Both the position numbers and the translations under genes were made by a program. A DNA stretch of 24,099 bases from Endozoicomonadaceae bacterium. Lineage in GTDB: Bacteria > Pseudomonadota > Gammaproteobacteria > Pseudomonadales > Endozoicomonadaceae. Within the stretch, counting starts at the first letter, position 1. Every line of letters begins with the position of its first letter. Under the pieces are notes generated by a model. That model was not told the origin of the DNA. It did no database searches and saw nothing but the letters and a program-made list of their open reading frames with translations. Location: NCBI GenBank assembly GCA_015163815.1, contig JAAOIJ010000049.1, forward strand, positions 1 through 24,099, in the 5' to 3' direction. Positions 1 to 8,657 of this stretch are shown here, one piece after another.

Positions 1-402
1 AAATGAATAGCAGGTTTTTTCGTGTTCGATCGTTTTGGGGTAACAGCTTCATATCTTTTATATACTATAAAATAGCCAGCTTTTTTATTTTTAGTATCAG
101 GCTATAGGTCATTTTTGAATCATGAACTTCACCTCCAATGATTTCAAGGTCAATCGGATGCTCATTTCCATTAGCTAGCCTATGAATTTTTGTTGTATTG
201 CCTCATCTAGATTTTCCTATTGCTCTTTTGTCTTCTTTATTAGAACCAGTTACATGCTGATGAACTTGAACATAAGTGCTATTTATAAAAATACAATTTT
301 GATTTGTTTATTTTTGAACGTTAAAAAAAATGATGCCATATGTTTTTATAGGTCCATCGATTCAATCGATTATAAGCTATTTGAAGCAAACAGCTTAGCC
401 TA
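1..402 (-). pseudogene. Degenerate IS5-family transposase (remnant, runs off the left edge)
   Basis: Reading the minus strand in shifting frames gives consecutive blocks typical of IS5-family (IS427/IS1031-like) transposases. These are AYNRLNRWTYKNIW near 338-378, then INSTYVQVHQHVTGS, RAIGKSR, TKIHRLANGNEHPIDL and GGEVHDSK, then YEAVTPKRSNTKKPA close to position 1. Family members have the same order: YNRF.RW..GIW, DSTYV.AHQH, QAIGRSRGG, TKIH, GG..HDS, and ..PPRSNRKEP. The frame is broken by several stops and shifts. One stop directly follows GKSR where GG is expected, and the first catalytic Asp (DST) reads Asn. The element is therefore dead. Its 3' part lies outside the window. The family call rests on remembered motif patterns, not on a search. 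Confidence 0.82.
375..395. repeat. Short hairpin repeat, copy A
   Basis: An imperfect inverted repeat (AGCTATTTGAAGCAAACAGCT) lies just beyond the 3' end of the frameshifted gene at 416-1098 and inside the 5' part of the IS5 remnant. It closely matches a perfect hairpin at 2083-2105, and the similarity continues for about 20 bases beyond it. It may be a shared IS-derived piece or a transcript-end structure. No U-tract follows it on the minus strand. Confidence 0.4.
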
Positions 403-415
403 TATTTTCTTGAAT

Positions 416-1098
416 TTAAAGCGCGACAAGCGACATTTCATCGAATACATTGATTAATGTTTGATTTTCCGTCATATGTGTGTTTGTACTTGTACTTAAG
501 CCTATATTAGATTGCAAGCAATTTAGGCGATTTAAGTTGAAGATCATTTGGTGTATATTTTTAACGAATGTCTTCATGGTAAGATCATATGAAGATAATG
601 CTTTTTCTAATTCTTGCCTGTTTTGACTTGATAAAACAGAGAGTTTTTCAATTATGTCTTGAAGATAATCTGTAGATTTTGATGTACTTTGAAGTATTTG
701 TGACTCTTCATTATGAGTTCTATTAAGCTTTGGCTTTTTAGAGGGTATACCATATAAAGGGAAATTGATTGTTTTTACTGCTTCTAGTGATTTTGTGATT
801 TCTAGCCAATCATGTTCTATTTGTGTTTCATTACACATATCATGATAATAACTGATATCAAAATGTCGACAAACAGAAAGTTTGTCTTCATCATGACTGC
901 TATCACTGTCTTCGCTAAGTTTACGTTTACGTTTCGGTTTTACTTTGATTCTGTTTCTTCCATGCAATCCATAAAATTGGTTTTCTCAGCATCTATAGGT
1001 GACATATTTCTGTAAAATACTTTGGCAGGTGAAGGGTCGGAAGTTTGGATCGATTCTGTGTTGTCATAAAATAATTGATTTGAAACACTTTTTTCCAT
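416..1098 (-). pseudogene. Frameshifted gene for a ~227-aa protein with NLS-like basic clusters
   Basis: An ATG at 1098 has a good ribosome binding site (GAGG, 8 bases upstream). It opens a 52-codon frame beginning MEKSVSNQLFYDN and ending TESK before a TAA at 942-940. A long frame in another register continues to a stop at 416, but its only early start is a TTG with no good binding site. One extra A in the AAA run near 943-946 would join the frames as ...MEETESKVKPKRKRKLSED..., giving about 227 residues. The junction segment contains KPKRKRK followed by an acidic/serine stretch (SEDSDSSHDED), and further on PSKKPKL. Both resemble eukaryotic monopartite nuclear localisation signals, the first with a CK2-like flank. 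The rest is polar and probably helical. I recognise no family. The one-base deletion could be real decay or a sequencing error. The host-nucleus role is inference only. Confidence 0.6.
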
Positions 1099-1479
1099 GA
1101 TAAGATCCTCATTTAATTGATGGTTAGCGTGATAGCATAAATAATTTTATAATCATATAGCTTATAAGACGCTGCATCATGAGAAAAGTTCAATATTATT
1201 GAATAATAATGCTTCAATTTATTTTTATAGATAAAATAGATGTTGATTTTTGAATTCAGTTTTGATTATGTTGTTCTATTTTAATAGATTTTACACTAAA
1301 AAAGCCTTCTTTAATCATACAGATTAACACCTAAATATTTTTCTATTCTCGCATCACTGTATGAAGTTTGCGATAGTTTAACAAGTTTCTAAGTCTGTTA
1401 TTGCGTGCTTTTTGAATCGCTAAAATTTCACAGTCTTCTATAGTCATAAATGTTGTTTTTATTTGGCAGGCAATGATGG

Positions 1480-1814
1480 ATTGATCCATCGTTTCATGAC
1501 TAATCTATCTATTATTGCATATCAATTGCCTTAAAAGTTGATCAAGCATTTATTTTTTTTGATAAAAATATCAATACTACCCATCATATTAGAGCGTATT
1601 TTATCAAGTTTTTTAATCGCCTTTCTTTCGCTAATTGATGAGCTTGTTGATCACAATAGTTGTTCCTTTCGTATGGCTCAGAATCTCTCTTGATATCGCA
1701 GCAAGAGATTTTTTCAATATTTTTTCTATTGCATTCATAATGCATAATATTTTGACAATAAGATGTCAATTTTAGACCTTTCTTCTGCAGTCAAGTGTTG
1801 ATAAGCTATGTCAT
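1480..1814 (-). pseudogene. IS30-family transposase remnant (N-terminal HTH part)
   Basis: On the minus strand, AYQHLTAEERSKIDILLSK (about 1806-1750) matches the usual start of IS30-family transposases (YQHLT..ER..I..LL..G). After one or more frame changes come DIKRD and then YCDQQAHQLAKERR (to about 1610). These fit the family's IS-REI-RN segment and its conserved A..LA..RR segment. Further on, ISHETMDQ (about 1480-1505) resembles the family's ISHETIYQ, which implies internal loss. A 50-codon open stretch continues from there to a stop at 1343 but cannot be placed. The DDE catalytic part is not visible. The ATG at 1814, with an upstream AAGGAG, is out of frame with the YQHLT block. Confidence 0.62.
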
Positions 1815-2206
1815 TCTCCTTCTTTTTTTGTTGATAAAAAGAAGTGACATGAATGATTAGCATTTGACTGCTTTTTTTGGCTATAGAAAATGCCTTACTG
1901 TTGCACTTCATACTTAAAAAGGTAGGCTATAGACAAGGTCTGACTGTTTCGTTTTACGCGTGAGAAGGTATGTATCAATAGAGTTGACTTGCTGCGATAA
2001 CATCATGAAGCATTTCATTTTGAATGTGCTATTATTACAATTTGAATTGATGTCTATGCAGCATTGAAATATCTTGATTTGTGAGCTGTTTTAAGCAAAC
2101 AGCTCAGCTTATCTTTTTTTTTGAAAATACTGAATAAATCATATTTTCCAATCTGACTCACGATGCTTCCGTTTATTGAATATCAAGTGATAGTATTGAT
2201 ATCATA
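1815..2206. other. Intergenic stretch with no gene seen
   Basis: About 390 AT-rich bases lie between the IS30 remnant and the 3' end of the broken secreted-protein gene. I see no convincing coding frame on either strand. The only clear structure is the hairpin at 2083-2105. Confidence 0.5.
2083..2105. repeat. Perfect 9-bp hairpin (copy B of a short repeat), possible terminator
   Basis: GAGCTGTTT and AAACAGCTC pair perfectly around a 5-base loop. A run of nine T follows about ten bases later on the plus strand. It resembles copy A at 375-395 over roughly 35-40 bases. As a U-tract terminator it would act on plus-strand transcription. It also lies about 100 bases past the stop of the minus-strand gene at 2207-3246. 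Confidence 0.45.
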
Positions 2207-3246
2207 TTAAAGGATTAATTTAATATGATGGCTCAGTTGATATGGAAATAATTGTTGCATAGTTGAATTTACTTGTAATGTTGTATTGGGTCTATTATTA
2301 CCTTGACATGGAATATAATTAGAGACATTATCCTGTATGACTTGAAGGCAGTAAGCTGATAATAAGCAAGGAAAATCTGTGTGAAATTGATGTCTTTTTT
2401 CGAGAATATTTTTAAATCTTTCCACAATATTGATCAAGTTCTGAATGGTATCAAGTGCTTCTGAATCGTTTATCCACTCTTGTTGTATGTGCTCTAAATG
2501 TTGAGTATAATGAGAACATATTTCCATAAATTGTATAAAAGAGAATTTTTCTATCTGCAGTTTTATTTTTGAAGACATGAGACATGATAGCAGCCGTGAT
2601 GATATTTTCGTCCAAGCTATCTTGAGTAAGATGGAATACTGTGCTTTTTTTATGTTTATCATGTTGAAAATAAACACTGTTAGGATTTTTTGGCTGAAGA
2701 ATAAATGGTTTCAAATCATATAATGTACTCAGAAACTGAGTTATAGTATACTGATACTCTGAATCAAATCTTTTAAAAAGCTGATTCACTAGTTGATTTG
2801 CAGTATGTGATATGCTATCCTATCCATTGAAATTTTTTCGGTCTTTTTAATCAAAGAAAAAATATCAAAACCTGCTTTTATACTAGCGTAAGAAAAGTTA
2901 AAAAATAAGTAGTCCTCTTTGTGTAACTCTTTTTTTTGAAAGAGGGAAAATTCCTGTTTAAGTTGGATGAGCTCTTCTTTAATGTTTTTGGCTCGTGCTA
3001 ATCCGTTGGAATGTGATTTTTTTTAGCCGGAGTCATTTTTTTCATGTCAAACGCAGATAAAAGACAGAAGAAATGTAATTTTTTGTCTTTAGGTTGTGCA
3101 TGAACTTTTTCTAAATATTGATATGGTATTTGTTCAATTGATCTGGATTCTTGAATCAAAGTATCTAACATCATATTAGCCATGCTCATCATGCTGACAA
3201 ATACAAAGAAAATAATGACAAAAAAATTCTTTATTTTACTGTCCAT
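2207..3246 (-). pseudogene. Secreted-protein gene broken by three small indels
   Basis: The start is ATG at 3246 with a strong ribosome binding site (AGGAG, 8 bases upstream). The N-terminus MDSKIKNFFVIIFFVFVSMM followed by SMA is a classical Sec signal peptide. The frame is lost at three places: an A8 tract at 3017-3024 (nine A needed), a tandem TATCC duplication at 2816-2825 (one unit needed), and an A5 tract at 2566-2570 (four needed). Correcting all three gives one uninterrupted 344-codon frame to the stop at 2207, with no nonsense codon. The reconstructed protein resembles the intact neighbour at 4065-4847. Shared features are the signal peptide followed by L.T.IQE, an LIQLK block, and a C-terminal ALDT/ALNT...YCLQVI/YCYELVI region. 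Function is unknown; export to periplasm or host is inferred from the signal peptide. The intact flanking core genes argue against sequencing error. Confidence 0.72.
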
Positions 3247-3415
3247 ACTGCATACTCCTTTATTAGACGGTATTTTAATGATTGATTATAAATATATGCT
3301 CATTGATAAGTAAGTAAGGGAAATTTTGAATTCATTTTTTTTATAAAATAGAGACAATGTTTTATTGGTCGTCACAGTGACTGCTGTTTCAAATAAACGA
3401 TTGAAGTTATTTTTT

Positions 3416-3613
3416 TTAAAAGCATATCAAACGATCTCTTGCCATATTGATGATGTAAAGAGATGCATTATTTTCTATTAAAATATAGGATATTCTCTTG
3501 TTTAAGTTTCTCAAAAATAAGATATTTTCAATATATTTTAATGTATTATTTGGAAGCTTAATGGAAAGAATAAATCTGTAAAAATAAGGCAGTACACAAT
3601 TATATTGTTTCAT
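3416..3613 (-). CDS. Small hypothetical protein (65 aa)
   Basis: An ATG at 3613 sits 7 bases after an AGGAG ribosome binding site and opens a 65-codon frame beginning MKQYNCVLPYFYRFILSIKL. The same frame is open upstream for about 29 more codons to a TTG, but the binding site decides for 3613. The product is basic and rich in Ile, Leu, Asn and Lys, with one moderately hydrophobic N-terminal segment. I recognise no family. After the stop, a second frame stays open for about 45 codons (towards 3270), so this may be the front part of another decayed gene. It lies between the two members of the secreted paralogue family. Confidence 0.4.
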   Translation of the reverse strand: MKQYNCVLPYFYRFILSIKLPNNTLKYIENILFLRNLNKRISYILIENNASLYIINMARDRLICF

Positions 3614-4064
3614 CTTTTTACTCCTTTTCAAATGCTTGTAAAATAAGTCATTTGATTTTGATGAAATATTCATTACAGCAGACGTCTTTAAAAAATACAA
3701 GCATCAATATAGATGGCGATACTAAGTGATCTATAGTCTTCTATCGACAGTTCTGAATAAACATTGAATATAAAAAATCAAGAGATGATATCATTCAGCA
3801 TGCTTTTGGTGATGGTGTAATAGACACATAGTTCAAATATGAAGGCATATTGCTTCATTGTATAAAATGATATTTTCTTCTAATTTGAAAAGTTTGAAGT
3901 GATTTCCTGATGCCTATTCAGGCATTCAGGTTACTGTTGAATATATCATAAAAAGTGATGATTCGTGATTTCGTGAATGTGTTTTTTCATGATATCTATT
4001 TTAATTCAATTATGATATGAATCGTTATTATGGAGGATCAACTCATGCGTTGGATGCCAATGAA
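3614..4064. other. Intergenic stretch, one hairpin, no gene seen
   Basis: This 450-base AT-rich stretch has no supported gene. An imperfect hairpin at about 3909-3933 (TGCC/GGCA stem with flanking CCTGA/TTCAGG) lies about 130 bases beyond the stop of the minus-strand gene at 4065. It could mark the end of that transcript, but no U-tract follows it. Confidence 0.4.
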
Positions 4065-4847
4065 TTATCGCGTTATATCAAAAACAGGCTGTGTATAATC
4101 ATAAAAGATAGTTTTTAGAATGAAGGTCATGATCTCTTGTTGCTGTATTTTTGTTTCTATAATATTTTGTTTGTTTTCTAATATCATCTTGATGATCACT
4201 AATTCATAGCAATAAACTTGCCAAGCAAGATAATAATGATTTGATGTAAGTTGTTCTATATGCTTATGTAAGTTAAATAAGATTTGTAGTATTCGGGTAT
4301 TCAAAGCCTTGTCTGATTTGACATCCTGGCTTTCACGGAATATTTTTTCATTTTTTATAAAATCTGTTAGCACCTGTTGTATTTTGGGTGCTAAAGTTTG
4401 ATTTAAATCTTTTAGAAACTGTGTAGCTTCTTGCTGATAATCTTTATAGATCATCTCCCAATTCAAGAAAGGTAAATCAGTAGTAAAATGAATAGCTGGT
4501 TCTGATGAGACAAATAAAGGTAGCTCTGTTTTTTCTAGTTCTTTTGCCAGTATATCTAAGCTAATTTTTAATTGTATTAAGCTTTTTTTTGAGGTTTTGA
4601 TTTCTTCTGTTATTTTGTCCCAATTTGTGATGGATAAAGTATCATCGAAACAGCCTTGATCTGTTTGATCCAGTGTTTGGGGAATATTTGAGTGCAATGT
4701 GTTCAATAGTTGCTTTATGCTTGGTAGCAAACATTGTGCCGATATTATTTTGTCATATTCTTGAATGAATGTATTGAGTTGTAGCATAGCAAAACTCATC
4801 GTATGAGATGAAAAGATAAAAAAAAGCAGATAAAAGACAGCTTTCAT
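4065..4847 (-). CDS. Secreted protein of unknown function (260 aa), intact paralogue
   Basis: The frame is open back to 5003. However, an AAGGA site 8 bases upstream of ATG 4847, followed by the signal peptide MKAVFYLLFFIFSSHTMSFA, makes 4847 the start. The mature part is about 240 residues, polar and strongly helical (many Gln, Lys, Leu and Ile), with a DILAKELEKTE stretch and a C-terminal QVYCYELVIIK segment. No catalytic motif, transmembrane segment or known domain is recognised. It resembles the reconstructed product of the broken gene at 2207-3246 in the signal peptide/LNTFIQE start, the LIQLK block and the C-terminal third. Sec export is well supported by the signal peptide. A role in host interaction is inference from the neighbourhood. 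Confidence 0.75.
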   Translation of the reverse strand: MKAVFYLLFFIFSSHTMSFAMLQLNTFIQEYDKIISAQCLLPSIKQLLNTLHSNIPQTLDQTDQGCFDDTLSITNWDKITEEIKTSKKSLIQLKISLDILAKELEKTELPLFVSSEPAIHFTTDLPFLNWEMIYKDYQQEATQFLKDLNQTLAPKIQQVLTDFIKNEKIFRESQDVKSDKALNTRILQILFNLHKHIEQLTSNHYYLAWQVYCYELVIIKMILENKQNIIETKIQQQEIMTFILKTIFYDYTQPVFDITR

Positions 4848-5166
4848 AAGAGAGTTCCTTATATAATTGTTCAATGATGATATCATATCACTGTAGATTC
4901 GTTGCTTGTTTAAGTAACTTATTACTAATCTGTTTGAAGAATAAATAAGATTAAAAATTGCATTAATTTTTCTTTTTGATGACGTATAATAGAAAGAATT
5001 CAAAATGAGATAGATTAAAAAAATATATATTTATCAGTGATATAAAAACATCCCTGTTTAGAGTTTCAATATGAACTGATATCAAGAAATGTCTCCAGTG
5101 TATTCTTGACGAATCTCGTCGTATTGATTATTGAAGGTTAACACTGTATCGTCTTAAGGTATTGGT
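4848..5166. promoter_or_regulatory. Divergent intergenic region between secreted-protein gene and DUF2797 gene
   Basis: These 319 bases separate divergent genes and should hold both promoters. On the plus strand, TTGACG at 5106-5111 with 17 bases to TATTGA (5129-5134) is a weak sigma-70 candidate for the DUF2797-pepN pair. A small GACGA/TCGTC hairpin overlaps its start. No convincing promoter for the minus-strand gene was picked out. Confidence 0.3.
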
Positions 5167-5988
5167 ATGATTGAAGGTTTATTAAGAAAATTACAAGTTT
5201 CTTTAGATAGTCACCAATGTGTTCAATATACATTATTAATTGGAGAACAGCGTATTGCCTTGAATGACTTAATAGACAGTTCAATTCAATTGACTTTTTT
5301 AAAATCGATCACTTGTATTCATTGTCGTCGTACAACTAAAAAAAGCTTTAATCAAGGCTATTGTTATCCTTGTTTTGCTAAATTAGCGCAATGTGATTTA
5401 TGTATTATGAAACCAGAATTATGTCATTATAATCAAGGAACATGTCGTGAACCAGCATGGGGAGAGTCATTTTGTATGACATCTCATATCGTATATCTTG
5501 CCAATAGTTCTGGTGTTAAAGTGGGTATTACAAGAGCTTCACAAATACCAACACGTTGGATAGATCAAGGGGCTTCGCAAGCATTACCCATTGTGCGTGT
5601 TGCAACTCGTTATTTATCAGGTGTCATGGAAGTTTTGTTTCGTCAAGTATTAAGCGATCGAACACAATGGAAAAAAATGTTAAAAGGAATGCCTGATTCG
5701 GTTGTTTTAACAGATATTCGAGATCAATTATGGCAAAAATTTCAAACCGATATTGAAATGTATCAAGAAACATATGGAACACAGTCAATCAAGTTTTTAC
5801 ACGATGAATCTGAATGCTGTATGATCTATCCTGTTCAGCGCTATCCTGAAATGATTCAATCTTGTAATTTTGATAAAACCAGCATTATTTCTGGTCGATT
5901 AATTGGCATTAAAGGGCAGTATTTAATGTTAGATACCGGTGTCTTGAATATTAGAAAATTTTCAGGTTATCATATTTCGTTTCAATAG
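5167..5988 (+). CDS. DUF2797 family zinc-ribbon / GIY-YIG-like protein
   Basis: This 273-residue protein fits the DUF2797 family. The N-terminal half has a cysteine-rich region (C50, C53, C66, C69, C76, C79, C86, C93) likely to bind zinc. It is followed by IVYLANSSGVKVGITR (about 108-123) and PTRWIDQGA, the family's conserved core, which resembles a GIY-YIG nuclease fold. The family's biochemical role is not established, so no reaction is assigned. AAGG lies 7 bases before the ATG. It ends 15 bases before pepN, and the two are probably co-transcribed. From memory, DUF2797 genes often sit beside pepN in gammaproteobacteria. The protein appears complete. Confidence 0.85.
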   Translation: MIEGLLRKLQVSLDSHQCVQYTLLIGEQRIALNDLIDSSIQLTFLKSITCIHCRRTTKKSFNQGYCYPCFAKLAQCDLCIMKPELCHYNQGTCREPAWGESFCMTSHIVYLANSSGVKVGITRASQIPTRWIDQGASQALPIVRVATRYLSGVMEVLFRQVLSDRTQWKKMLKGMPDSVVLTDIRDQLWQKFQTDIEMYQETYGTQSIKFLHDESECCMIYPVQRYPEMIQSCNFDKTSIISGRLIGIKGQYLMLDTGVLNIRKFSGYHISFQ

Positions 5989-6003
5989 AGAGGGTTCTGA
6001 ATA

Positions 6004-8646
6004 ATGGATGCGACATCGAAGATGATTTATTTAAAAGATTATCAGCAACCAGCTTATTGGATTAAAAAAACAGATTTAGTATTTGATTTAAATCAAAAGC
6101 ATACGCAAGTAACCTCAACACTTCATATTGTATTGAATGAATTTAAGCCCATCACTACACTGCCGGTTTTAATTTTAGATGGTAAAGATTTGATCTTAAA
6201 ATCAGTGAGGATCAATCATGAGATTTTATCAGACACAGAATATGAGGAAATAGCTGATAAACTGAAAATTCAGCCTACTGAAAAACAATTTTATATCACG
6301 ATTGTGACTGAATTAGCGCCGCATGAAAATACAACGCTAGAAGGTTTATATCAGTCGAATGGTATTTATTGTACGCAATGTGAAGCTGAAGGATTTCGTC
6401 GGATTACTTACTATTTAGATCGACCAGATGTAATGGCTGTTTTTACGACCACATTGATTGCTAATCAGACGCAGTATCCTATTTTACTCTCGAATGGTAA
6501 CTTAGTCGATAGCGCTACTTTGCCAGATGGCCGGCATACAGCAACATGGGAAGACCCTTTTCCAAAACCTTCTTATTTATTTGCAATTGTTGCAGGCAAT
6601 TTAATGTGTCATGAAGATGCCTTTATCACGAAAAGTAAACGGACTGTGCTGCTTAAAATATTTACAGAGCCAGCTTACATTAAAGAATGTGATTATGCCA
6701 TGGATGCATTAAAACGAGCTATGCAATGGGATGAAGAAAAATATGGTCGAGAATATGATTTAGATATTTTTATGATCGTGGCAATTGATGCTTTTAATAT
6801 GGGTGCTATGGAAAATAAAGGATTAAATATTTTTAATGCATCTTGTATTTTAGGTGACTCAAATACAGCAACAGATTCAGTTTTTCAAAGGATAGAAAGT
6901 ATTGTAGGGCATGAATATTTTCATAATTGGTCCGGTAATCGCGTCACATGTCGTGATTGGTTTCAATTAAGTTTAAAAGAAGGCTTTACTGTTTTCCGTG
7001 ATCAGAGTTTTAGTGCAGATATGAACGCATCAACAGTGCAGCGGATTCAAGACGTAAATCAATTACGAACTGTGCAGTTTTTGGAAGACTTAGGGCCGAT
7101 GGCTCACCCTGTTAGACCTGAAAAATTTATCGAAATTTCTAACTTTTATACGAGTACAATATACGAAAAAGGAGCAGAAGTTATTCGTATGTTATCCCAT
7201 ATTTTAGGCCCAGATTTATTTCGAAAAGGCTGTGATTTATATTTTGATCGGCATGATGGAGAAGCGGTCACTTGTGATGATTTTGTGGCAGCACTAGAAT
7301 CAGTGAGTCAGTTAGATTTAATACAATTTAAACGTTGGTATTGGCAGGCTGGTACACCTGTAGTACAAGGAATAGGTGAGTATGATAAATCAGAAGCCGT
7401 CTATCGGTTACACTTAAAACAATATTGTCCTCCGACGCCTGGGCAAATAGATAAATTACCTTTTGTTATTCCAATTAAGTTAGGATTATTAGGTGCTGAT
7501 AATCAATTATTACCAGTCACTGAATCGGGTGAAACAGAAACCGTTGTTTTAATGAAAAAATCTCAACATGTGCTTATTTTTGAGAATATTTCATCCAAAC
7601 CTATTCCGTCTCTGATGCGAGATTTTTCAGCACCTATCACCATGCGGTTTTCGTATACTCGAGCTGAGTTAATCTCTTTAATACAATATGATACAAACGA
7701 ATTTAATCGTTGGGAGTCTATGCAGCGTTTACTCGTTAGTATTATTCATGAAATATATGAGCACATTCAATCTAATCAAACAATTCAGATAGATGCGCAG
7801 TTAGAGGTATTATTTCGAGCATTATTAACGCAAGATAATCATTTAAACTGGGCTTTTTTAAGTGAACTATTTGCATTACCTACTTTTACTTATCTCGGAT
7901 CTAATTTGCCAGCATTACATATTCATCATTTGTATGCAGCAAGAAAAGCGGTTAAGCAACATTTAGCGACGACATTAGTTGATATTTGGTATGAAAAATA
8001 TCAGCTTTTGAATAAAATAACGCCTTATTACCCTATAGCAGAAGATATTGGAGAACGATCTTTTAAAAACACATGTTTGAGTTATATCATGGCATTACAG
8101 AGTGAAGAAAGTGTGCAACTTGCGAAGCAACAATGTGTTCATTCCAATAATTTGACAGATACCTTAGCTGGATTAAATGGCTTAATACAATCTGAACATC
8201 CAACAGCTAGCGTTATGCGGCAGTCCATGTTATGTGAATTAAATACGCAATGGTCTAATCAAAGTAACTTAATGAATTACTGGTTTTCAGTGCAAGCCAG
8301 TGATGAAAAAACAGCATTAAAACATATTCTAGAACTCATGAAACATGACGCTTTTTCTTTGACTAATCCTAATAAAGTACGATCAGTGATTGGTTCTTTT
8401 TGCCGAACAAATGTTGTACAATTTCATGCGCTTGATAGGTCAGGATATGCTTTTTTATTGGATACTATTCTTAAATTAGACTCAATCAATCCAAGAATGT
8501 CAGCTGCTTTGCTTTCTCCTTTAACGCAATGGAAACGATATGATGCTTTGTATCAAGTCGGGATGAAGAACGTATTAGAGCAGATTCTTGCGGAAAAAAA
8601 TATATCAGTAGATGTATTTGAAATTATCTCTAAAAGTTTATCCTAA
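6004..8646 (+). CDS. pepN: Aminopeptidase N (M1 family zinc metallopeptidase)
   Basis: This 880-residue cytosolic aminopeptidase (E. coli PepN has 870) removes N-terminal residues from peptides in late protein turnover. The substrate-anchoring GAMEN motif is at 267-271. The zinc site is HEYFH at 303-307 with the third ligand E326 in SLKEGFTVFRDQ. The transition-state tyrosine is Y387 in TIYEKGAEVIRM. All are offset by six from E. coli numbering. The order is N-terminal beta domain, thermolysin-like catalytic domain, small beta domain, then the helical C-terminal domain typical of the PepN subfamily. The start has AGAGGG about 9 bases upstream. The gene follows the DUF2797 gene by 15 bases and converges on acnB. 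All key residues are present. Confidence 0.97.
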   Translation: MDATSKMIYLKDYQQPAYWIKKTDLVFDLNQKHTQVTSTLHIVLNEFKPITTLPVLILDGKDLILKSVRINHEILSDTEYEEIADKLKIQPTEKQFYITIVTELAPHENTTLEGLYQSNGIYCTQCEAEGFRRITYYLDRPDVMAVFTTTLIANQTQYPILLSNGNLVDSATLPDGRHTATWEDPFPKPSYLFAIVAGNLMCHEDAFITKSKRTVLLKIFTEPAYIKECDYAMDALKRAMQWDEEKYGREYDLDIFMIVAIDAFNMGAMENKGLNIFNASCILGDSNTATDSVFQRIESIVGHEYFHNWSGNRVTCRDWFQLSLKEGFTVFRDQSFSADMNASTVQRIQDVNQLRTVQFLEDLGPMAHPVRPEKFIEISNFYTSTIYEKGAEVIRMLSHILGPDLFRKGCDLYFDRHDGEAVTCDDFVAALESVSQLDLIQFKRWYWQAGTPVVQGIGEYDKSEAVYRLHLKQYCPPTPGQIDKLPFVIPIKLGLLGADNQLLPVTESGETETVVLMKKSQHVLIFENISSKPIPSLMRDFSAPITMRFSYTRAELISLIQYDTNEFNRWESMQRLLVSIIHEIYEHIQSNQTIQIDAQLEVLFRALLTQDNHLNWAFLSELFALPTFTYLGSNLPALHIHHLYAARKAVKQHLATTLVDIWYEKYQLLNKITPYYPIAEDIGERSFKNTCLSYIMALQSEESVQLAKQQCVHSNNLTDTLAGLNGLIQSEHPTASVMRQSMLCELNTQWSNQSNLMNYWFSVQASDEKTALKHILELMKHDAFSLTNPNKVRSVIGSFCRTNVVQFHALDRSGYAFLLDTILKLDSINPRMSAALLSPLTQWKRYDALYQVGMKNVLEQILAEKNISVDVFEIISKSLS

Positions 8647-8657
8647 AGATTATTGAC

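Noticed and set aside
182..457. Plus-strand ORF of 91 codons
   Set aside because: It is the complement of the IS5 transposase remnant, has no ribosome binding site, and the minus-strand reading gives recognisable motifs.
812..1015. Plus-strand ORF of 67 codons
   Set aside because: It is antisense to the NLS-like frameshifted gene and has no supporting start signal.
4045..4098. Plus-strand 17-codon ORF with a strong GGAGG upstream
   Set aside because: It is very short and overlaps the 3' end of the minus-strand secreted-protein gene. The purine-rich stretch could be chance, and there is no downstream plus-strand gene that it could lead into.
4848..5003. 52-codon N-terminal extension of the 260-residue secreted protein
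   Set aside because: The ribosome binding site and signal peptide both place the start at 4847.
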